From positions 1 to 8,005 of the forward strand of contig CABQMC010000066.1 of the NCBI GenBank assembly GCA_902465115.1: a stretch of 8,005 nucleotides of DNA, given 5' to 3'. The DNA is from an uncultured Collinsella sp. (GTDB taxonomy: Bacteria > Actinomycetota > Coriobacteriia > Coriobacteriales > Coriobacteriaceae). The notes beneath the pieces were generated by a model. The model was not told the DNA's origin, did no database searches, and saw only the letters and a list, made by a program, of their open reading frames with translations. The position numbers were made by a program, and so were the translations under genes. Positions 1-4,436 of the stretch are shown here, piece by piece (positions within the stretch are counted from its first letter, which is position 1; the number at the start of each line of letters is the position of its first letter).

Positions 1-579
1 GCGCGCGGCGATGGCGGGGCCGGAGGCAAGGCCCTCGAGACAGCTCGCGTGGCTCGGGCAGACGCAGCGTCCCTCCTCGGTGGGACGGGTCCTTACCAGC
101 ATGTGGCCGGCCTCGGGGTGCAACATGCCGTGAAGGAGCCTGCCCGCGCACATGACGCCCGCGCCCACGCCGGTGCCGATGGTCACGTAGACGGCGTCCT
201 CGAGCCCCTTGCAGCAGCCGAAGACCACTTCGCCGAGGCAGGCAACGTTCACGTCCGTGTCGTAGGCCACCGGAATCCCGAGGGCGTCGGCGAACGCGGC
301 GCGAAGACCATGGCCTCGCCACGCGAGCTTGGGCGTCTGGAGGATGGAGCCGTAGCGCTCGTCGTTGGGGTCGACGCAGGTCGGGCCGAAGGCGCCGATG
401 CCCAACGCGTCCACATCGCGGGCGGTGAACCACTCGATCATCTGCGGGACGGTCTCGGCGGGCGTAAGCGTCGGGGTCTCCATACGGTCGAGGACCTCGC
501 CGTCGCCGGACACCACGGCACAGACCATCTTGGTCCCGCCGGCCTCGAGGGCGCCGAGCCTCATTTGCTTTTCGCTCAT
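1..579 (-). CDS. ROK-family sugar kinase, fructokinase-like (3' end outside window)
   Basis: Probable cytoplasmic ATP-dependent hexokinase or fructokinase of the ROK family. The window holds the first 193 codons of a protein that is usually about 290-300 residues long; the frame is still open at base 1. Seen in the sequence: an N-terminal phosphate-binding segment LEAGGTK (residues 11-17); DTDVN (107-111), where D109 sits at the catalytic Asp of the family's NDxN motif; a glycine-rich TIGTGVGAG (133-141); and the ROK zinc site, H159 plus C174-P-S-H177-A-S-C180, followed by LEGLASGPAI. The Cys/His spacing and LEGLASGPAI are typical of the ScrK/GmuE fructokinase branch rather than of NagC-type repressors, and no N-terminal helix-turn-helix is present. 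The start is set by AGGAGG five bases upstream of the ATG. It lies 79 bp downstream of the GH172 gene, on the same strand. Inferred role: phosphorylating the free sugar released by that hydrolase. Fructose specificity is not proven. Confidence 0.93.
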   Translation of the reverse strand, partial: MSEKQMRLGALEAGGTKMVCAVVSGDGEVLDRMETPTLTPAETVPQMIEWFTARDVDALGIGAFGPTCVDPNDERYGSILQTPKLAWRGHGLRAAFADALGIPVAYDTDVNVACLGEVVFGCCKGLEDAVYVTIGTGVGAGVMCAGRLLHGMLHPEAGHMLVRTRPTEEGRCVCPSHASCLEGLASGPAIAAR

Positions 580-596
580 GTGATCCTCCTTACAAA

Positions 597-631
597 GGGA
601 CGCCCGCAGTCATGGTCAACCGCGGGCGCCC
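597..631 (-). other. intercistronic hairpin between GH172 and ROK kinase genes
   Basis: Bases 601-607 (CGCCCGC) and 622-628 (GCGGGCG) form a perfect 7-bp stem around a 14-base loop. One mismatch and two further G-C pairs extend it outward to 598-631. On the transcript (minus) strand the hairpin ends a few bases before the AGGAGG of the kinase gene. No T-run follows, so it is not a standard intrinsic terminator. It could slow ribosome entry, stabilise the upstream mRNA, or set lower kinase expression. The fold is visible; its function is inferred. Confidence 0.5.
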
Positions 632-658
632 ATAACGTTGGCTTGTTTCGAGGCGACC

Positions 659-1783
659 CTACCTGGGCACGCGGTCCTGCCTTGCGGCAAACGGGGCGAG
701 CACGGCGTGCGGCTCGCTTTGGTACCAGTAGGCGACGGTGGAGATGTCGTCCTCGCGCTCGTAGAGCTTGATGTCGTCGTTGCCGAGGTCCTGGAACGTC
801 ACGCGCAGGTCCTCCTTGAACGAGATCGGGTCGGGAAGGTGCCACCTGTAGAGGCCGTGCCTGGGCAGCGCGTCGTCGTTGGTCGCGAGCATCGGGTTCG
901 GGTTCGGCTTGCCCGCGCTGAAGCGGTCGCGCGTGGCGTCGCGCGTCGAGCGGTACGGGTAGCCGGCGAACAGCGTGTTGAAGCACTGCGCCTCGGGCAG
1001 CGCGTGGGGCGGCCTGTCGAGGAAGGCCCAGGCACCGCCGAAGTAGTCCTCGGCTCCCGTCGAGGTGACCGTGGGGAACTCCTCGTCGCCGTCGAGGAAG
1101 AACTTCATCTCGCCCTCGCCCCACCAATAGCGCTCCAGGGCGCACAGGGCCATGTAGGTGCCGACGTAGTAGCCCTTACCGCGCACGCCGTCGAGCACGG
1201 TGTAGTCGACGCCCCTGCGGGTGCTGCGCTCGCGGTTAAAACGGGCGTGGAAGTACATGGCGTCGTCCGGCACGTCGGTGAGCGCGTAGTTGAACGTGTA
1301 GAAGATGTACTTAATGAACCCGGGATGCTCGCTCGTAAGCGTGACCTTGGCGTGCTTCCTGAAGGGCATCTCGAAGTAGCAGTTCATGCCGCCCGTCGGG
1401 TTCACGCAGATGGGCATCGAGTTGACGATGGCGCGCTCACCGAAGCCGTTGCAGAAGAAGTCGCCGACAGGGCACTCGACCGAGGGGGTCTCCTCGTCGT
1501 CCCAGTAGAAGCGCAGCACGAGGTCGCGCATGACGAAGCTGCCGGCGGCGGTCTTGTCGGGGACGGTCATCCAGATGTGGCGGATGATGCCGGGGCCCTC
1601 GATGTCCGCGAGCGTGATGGTCTCGCCGGACTCAAGGGGCACGCAGCACGAGCCCTTGCGGCCGACGCCGAGGTGGCTGGCCGACATGGCGGCGCGGCCC
1701 TTCTCGCCCGTGATGTTCTCGGGGGTGATGGCGCGGCTTTCCTCACCGCCGTGCATCCACACGTCTTTAAGGAACTCTCTCAT
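659..1783 (-). CDS. DUF2961 / GH172-family glycoside hydrolase, cytoplasmic
   Basis: A 374-residue protein of the DUF2961 family, now glycoside hydrolase family GH172. Known members act on alpha-D-fructofuranosides (difructose dianhydride I) or D-arabinofuranosides. Seen here: the N-terminal beta-sandwich signature GPGIIRHIWM (63-72); FYWDDEETPSVECPVGDFF (92-110); the glycine-rich NPTGGMNCYFEMPF (128-141); and the pair of acidic motifs WWGEGEMKFFLDGD (220-233) and STGAEDYFGGAW (241-252). E223 or E225 with E245 are the likely catalytic carboxylates by family analogy. There is no signal peptide or membrane segment, so it should act in the cytoplasm on an imported sugar. AGGAGG lies 6 bases before the ATG, directly after the EIIA stop codon (12-bp gap), indicating translation coupled to the PTS genes. 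Family assignment is firm. The substrate is inferred only from context, and it is unknown whether the enzyme accepts a PTS-phosphorylated sugar. Confidence 0.88.
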   Translation of the reverse strand: MREFLKDVWMHGGEESRAITPENITGEKGRAAMSASHLGVGRKGSCCVPLESGETITLADIEGPGIIRHIWMTVPDKTAAGSFVMRDLVLRFYWDDEETPSVECPVGDFFCNGFGERAIVNSMPICVNPTGGMNCYFEMPFRKHAKVTLTSEHPGFIKYIFYTFNYALTDVPDDAMYFHARFNRERSTRRGVDYTVLDGVRGKGYYVGTYMALCALERYWWGEGEMKFFLDGDEEFPTVTSTGAEDYFGGAWAFLDRPPHALPEAQCFNTLFAGYPYRSTRDATRDRFSAGKPNPNPMLATNDDALPRHGLYRWHLPDPISFKEDLRVTFQDLGNDDIKLYEREDDISTVAYWYQSEPHAVLAPFAARQDRVPR

Positions 1784-1795
1784 CGTCGACCTCCT

Positions 1796-2182
1796 CTATT
1801 CGTCGTCTTCGCACTCGGCGGAACTGGCACCGTTCACGTAGACGATCTGCTGGCGCGCCTCGTCGACGAGGGCGTCGAAATCGAGTTTCTCGTCGGGGCG
1901 CGCGAGCGCGACCGTCATGGCGAGCGGGAGGTTGACACCCGCGATCACGGAGGCGAAGCGGGAGAAGCGCTGGTTCACGCTGCCGCCGAGCGCGTCGGTA
2001 AGGACGACGACCTCGTCAGTGCCCGAAAGCGCCGCCTCGACCGCCGCGTCGAGCCCCTCGCCGTTGTCGTTCACGTAGGCGCACACGGCGTTGACGGCGT
2101 CGCTCTTACCCGTAAGGAACTCGAGGGTGTCCTTGAAGCCCTGGGCGAGAAGGGAATGGCTCGCCACAACTATCTTTCTCAT
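1796..2182 (-). CDS. PTS mannose-family EIIA component
   Basis: A 128-residue cytoplasmic phosphocarrier that takes phosphate from HPr and passes it to EIIB. The EIIA-Man fold is recognisable from IVVASHSLLAQGF (4-16), with the active-site histidine H9, and from the second family motif LTDALGGSVN (61-70). The usual SHG around the histidine is SHS here, a minor variant. The C-terminus is acidic (ECEDDE). It is a stand-alone EIIA, not fused to EIIB as in E. coli ManX. It is the last of the four PTS genes, 26 bp after EIID. The ribosome binding site is weak (GGTGA rather than AGGAGG), so its translation may depend on coupling to EIID or be lower than that of its neighbours. The sugar cannot be read from this subunit. 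Confidence 0.93.
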   Translation of the reverse strand: MRKIVVASHSLLAQGFKDTLEFLTGKSDAVNAVCAYVNDNGEGLDAAVEAALSGTDEVVVLTDALGGSVNQRFSRFASVIAGVNLPLAMTVALARPDEKLDFDALVDEARQQIVYVNGASSAECEDDE

Positions 2183-2208
2183 TGATTCACCAATCTCTTG
2201 GGTCGAAG

Positions 2209-3042
2209 CTAGGCGAGGATGCCGGCGGCGGAGGCGACCATCGCGAGGACGATCACCACGAGGATGAGGGCCGTCATGCTCGCGTTCTTCTTGGTAAGAA
2301 GGTAATACGCGCTTCCCGTGATGGCGGCGGGGATCATGGCAGGCAGGATCTTGTCGAGCAGCGGCTGAATCTCCATCGAGACGTCGCCGAAGCTGAAGCT
2401 AATCGGGCAGGTGACGCCGATGACCGAGGCGATGAGGCAGCCGACCACGGTGAGGCCGAGCACGGAGGCGGCGGCAGTGAGGTTGGGAAGCTTCTCGCTG
2501 AAGTCGGTGACGAGCTTCACACCCTGCTTGTAGCCGAACTCGAGGGCGTGCATGCGGACCCAGAAGATGGCCAGGATGAGCGCGAACCAGATGCCGGCTC
2601 CCACGGGGTTGCCCTCGATGGCCATATAGGCGGCGATGGAGCCCATGATGGTCGGGATCATGGTCATGAGCAGGGAGTCGCCGACGCCGGCGAGCGGTCC
2701 CATGGTGCCGATCTTCAGGTCTTGGACGGCGTCCGCCGCCGCTAGGCCGTCGCGTTCCTCCATGGCCACGCAGGCGCCAAGGATGATGGCGGCGAGCCAA
2801 GGCTGGGTATTGTAGTAGCGGAAGTGGTTGTTGAGCGCTTGCTTATAGTCCTCGTCGTTCGTGTAGATCTTCCTCAGGACCGGCGAAAGGGCGTAGGCGA
2901 CTGAGGCGCCCTGCTGGGTCTGGTAGTTGAAGGTGCACACGCTCATGAGCCAGCGCCAGTTCGCGTTGCGCAGATCCTTCTTGGTGACCTTGTAGCCGGA
3001 GGGCTTGCCCTCGGCGACGGCGGTGATGTTCTCGTTTTCCAT
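2209..3042 (-). CDS. PTS mannose-family EIID membrane component
   Basis: A 277-residue EIID subunit (ManZ/AgaD/LevG family), about the normal length. With EIIC it forms the membrane channel of mannose-type PTS permeases. Family hallmarks seen: a long cytoplasmic N-terminal part with RWLMSVCTFNYQTQQG (30-45); YYNTQPWLAAIILGACVAMEE (76-96); the highly conserved GPLAGVGDSL (115-124); WVRMHALEFGYKQG (161-174); hydrophobic segments near 125-142, 148-163, 190-210 and 232-249; and a C-terminal membrane helix near 256-275. The start codon lies only 2 bp after the EIIC stop, with a GAGAGGA-like site inside the end of EIIC, so the two are translationally coupled, as expected for an obligate pair. Family assignment is near certain. 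Substrate specificity cannot be assigned from motifs alone. Confidence 0.96.
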   Translation of the reverse strand: MENENITAVAEGKPSGYKVTKKDLRNANWRWLMSVCTFNYQTQQGASVAYALSPVLRKIYTNDEDYKQALNNHFRYYNTQPWLAAIILGACVAMEERDGLAAADAVQDLKIGTMGPLAGVGDSLLMTMIPTIMGSIAAYMAIEGNPVGAGIWFALILAIFWVRMHALEFGYKQGVKLVTDFSEKLPNLTAAASVLGLTVVGCLIASVIGVTCPISFSFGDVSMEIQPLLDKILPAMIPAAITGSAYYLLTKKNASMTALILVVIVLAMVASAAGILA

Positions 3043-3044
3043 GG

Positions 3045-3830
3045 TTACTCATCCTCTCCGATGAAGGCGTCTGCGGAAGCGTGGGCGGCGAGCTCGGTGT
3101 CCCTCTCGGCACGCTGGTAGAACGCGATCGCGAGGGCAACGCCGACGATGGCGGCGCCGATGATGGGCACGTTCAGGAAGGCCGAGAGGAAGAAGCCGAC
3201 GAGCAGGTACTGGAAGTACTTGCCGGTGGGCATGTAGCGGAGCAGCATGGCGATACCGATGGCCGGGAGCATCTTGCCGGCGAGGGTGAGGCCGGAGAGG
3301 AACCACTGAGGCATGACCTCGAGGAGCCAGTTGACGGCGGGCTGGCCGAGCGTCACGGAGACAAAGACGGGCAGGGCGGCGCACAGGCCGAAGAGCGCGG
3401 GGCAGACCCACAGGATGGCGTTCATCTGATTGAACTTACCCTCGTTGCAGAACTTCTGGGACTTCTCGACGACGAAGCCGTTGAGGATCTTGACGATGAC
3501 GTCGAGCTGGATGCCGAGCATGCCGACCGGCAGGCCGATGGCGAGGCCCGTGTCCGCGCCCAGGGTCACGCCGTAGGCGGTGGCGATGATGGCCATCGTG
3601 CCGTAGTCGGGAATCGACGAGCCGCCGAAGCCCGCGACGCCGAGCTGCATGAGCTGGATGGTACCGCCGATGACGAGGCCGGTCTGCCAGTCGCCCATGA
3701 CGACGCCGGTGATAAGGCCCCAGAAGACGGCATAGTTGACGAAGATCATCGGGATGCCGTAGTAGTCCACGTGCTTGATGAAGGCCAGCAGGGTCAAAAG
3801 GACGACCTGCAGGATAGTGAAGTTGACCAT
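3045..3830 (-). CDS. PTS mannose-family EIIC membrane component
   Basis: A 261-residue EIIC subunit (ManY/AgaW/LevF family), the sugar-translocating partner of EIID. It is hydrophobic almost throughout, with membrane segments near 4-20, 27-46, 50-68, 76-104, 137-160, 180-198 and 206-238. Family signatures seen: GDWQTGLVIGGTIQLMQLG (46-64), followed by FGGSSIPDYGTMAIIATAYG (68-87) and IGLPVGMLGIQLDV (98-111). The IPDY-containing stretch is typical of the AgaW/SorA/LevF branches rather than E. coli ManY, a weak hint that the substrate is not plain glucose or mannose. The last 20 residues are charged and cytoplasmic. AGGAGG lies just before the ATG and overlaps the EIIB stop codon (9-bp gap), giving tight coupling. 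Confidence 0.96.
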   Translation of the reverse strand: MVNFTILQVVLLTLLAFIKHVDYYGIPMIFVNYAVFWGLITGVVMGDWQTGLVIGGTIQLMQLGVAGFGGSSIPDYGTMAIIATAYGVTLGADTGLAIGLPVGMLGIQLDVIVKILNGFVVEKSQKFCNEGKFNQMNAILWVCPALFGLCAALPVFVSVTLGQPAVNWLLEVMPQWFLSGLTLAGKMLPAIGIAMLLRYMPTGKYFQYLLVGFFLSAFLNVPIIGAAIVGVALAIAFYQRAERDTELAAHASADAFIGEDE

Positions 3831-3839
3831 GATCCCTCC

Positions 3840-4313
3840 TTAGATGAGGTCGGCGACGGAGACGGGCTTGTCGGCGGGCACGAACTGTGCCGTCACCTTG
3901 ACGCCGCGGGCGATGAGCGCCTTGTAGCTCTGGACGTTCTCGGCGGAGGCATAGGCGCGCTGGGTGAGCTGGACGCCGCCCTCCTTGACGAGCGAGCCGC
4001 CGACGATCAGCGACGGGAGCTCGATGCCCGACTCGACCAGGTGAAGGATCGTCTCGGGCTCCTTGGCGATGACAAAGACCTTCTCGCGGTCGTACTTGCC
4101 CGCCGCGAAGTTCTTGAGCGCGGTCTGCTCGGAGATGATCGAGACGGCCATGCCCGCGGGGCGCGCCATCCTCATGGTGGACTTCAGGACCTCGTCGCCG
4201 GCGACCTTGTCGTCGATGACCATGACTCGGGTCGCGCCCGACACCGGGGCCCACTGCGTCACGATGATGCCGTGAAGCAGGCGATTGTCGATTCGTGCCA
4301 TAACAACACTCAT
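3840..4313 (-). CDS. PTS mannose-family EIIB component
   Basis: A 157-residue cytoplasmic EIIB (PTSIIB_sorb fold) that phosphorylates the sugar as it passes EIICD. Seen: MARIDNRLLHGIIVTQW (5-21), with H14 as the phosphorylated histidine in the canonical RxDxRLxHG motif; VMVIDDKVAGDEVLKSTMRMA (29-49); and the core strands KVFVIAK and ELPSLIVGG. I chose the ATG at 4313 because AGGAGC lies 6 bases upstream. An in-frame ATG at 4382 would add 23 residues unlike the family and would begin upstream of the nested dyad at 4355-4377. ATG codon 5 is a second, less likely start. It is the first PTS gene after the regulator, with a 123-bp gap that could hold its own promoter or operator. In LevR systems the cognate EIIB phosphorylates the regulator's C-terminal PRD, so this protein is probably also a signalling partner. 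Confidence 0.95.
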   Translation of the reverse strand: MSVVMARIDNRLLHGIIVTQWAPVSGATRVMVIDDKVAGDEVLKSTMRMARPAGMAVSIISEQTALKNFAAGKYDREKVFVIAKEPETILHLVESGIELPSLIVGGSLVKEGGVQLTQRAYASAENVQSYKALIARGVKVTAQFVPADKPVSVADLI

Positions 4314-4354
4314 GTTTGCTCCTATCAAATGAAGTTTTACGTTCGGTACTGCCT

Positions 4355-4377
4355 CGGCGCTATCCGGATTCGCGCCG
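4355..4377. promoter_or_regulatory. nested dyad in the levR-EIIB gap, candidate operator
   Basis: CGGCGC (4355-4360) and GCGCCG (4372-4377) are perfect inverted repeats. They enclose a second, nearly concentric palindrome ATCCGGAT (4362-4369). The centres differ by only half a base. No T-run follows on either strand, so a terminator is unlikely. It lies 42 bp upstream of the EIIB start, in the only sizeable gap between the regulator and the PTS genes, where an operator for the LevR-like protein would be expected. The symmetry is seen directly; operator function is inferred. Confidence 0.4.
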
Positions 4378-4436
4378 GGCAAGGGGTTATCGGATTATTG
4401 AGGACGCGCGGTCAGCTTGCGGCGGCGCGGGGAAGG

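Noticed and set aside
365..583. Plus-strand 72-codon frame opposite the ROK kinase
   Set aside because: It is antisense to clear ROK motifs, with no ribosome site and no recognisable product.
638..2185. 515-codon plus-strand open frame opposite the GH172 and EIIA genes
   Set aside because: It is the exact in-phase antisense of GH172. Stops there would need TTA, CTA or TCA codons in the real gene, which are rare in high-GC DNA. It has no ribosome site and a biased, family-less product.
4355..4377. Nested dyad read as an intrinsic terminator between levR and EIIB
   Set aside because: No T-run follows the stem on either strand, so an operator or simple hairpin is more likely.
4314..4382. Upstream ATG giving an EIIB 23 residues longer
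   Set aside because: The added residues do not resemble EIIB N-termini, and AGGAGC is correctly spaced for the ATG at 4313.
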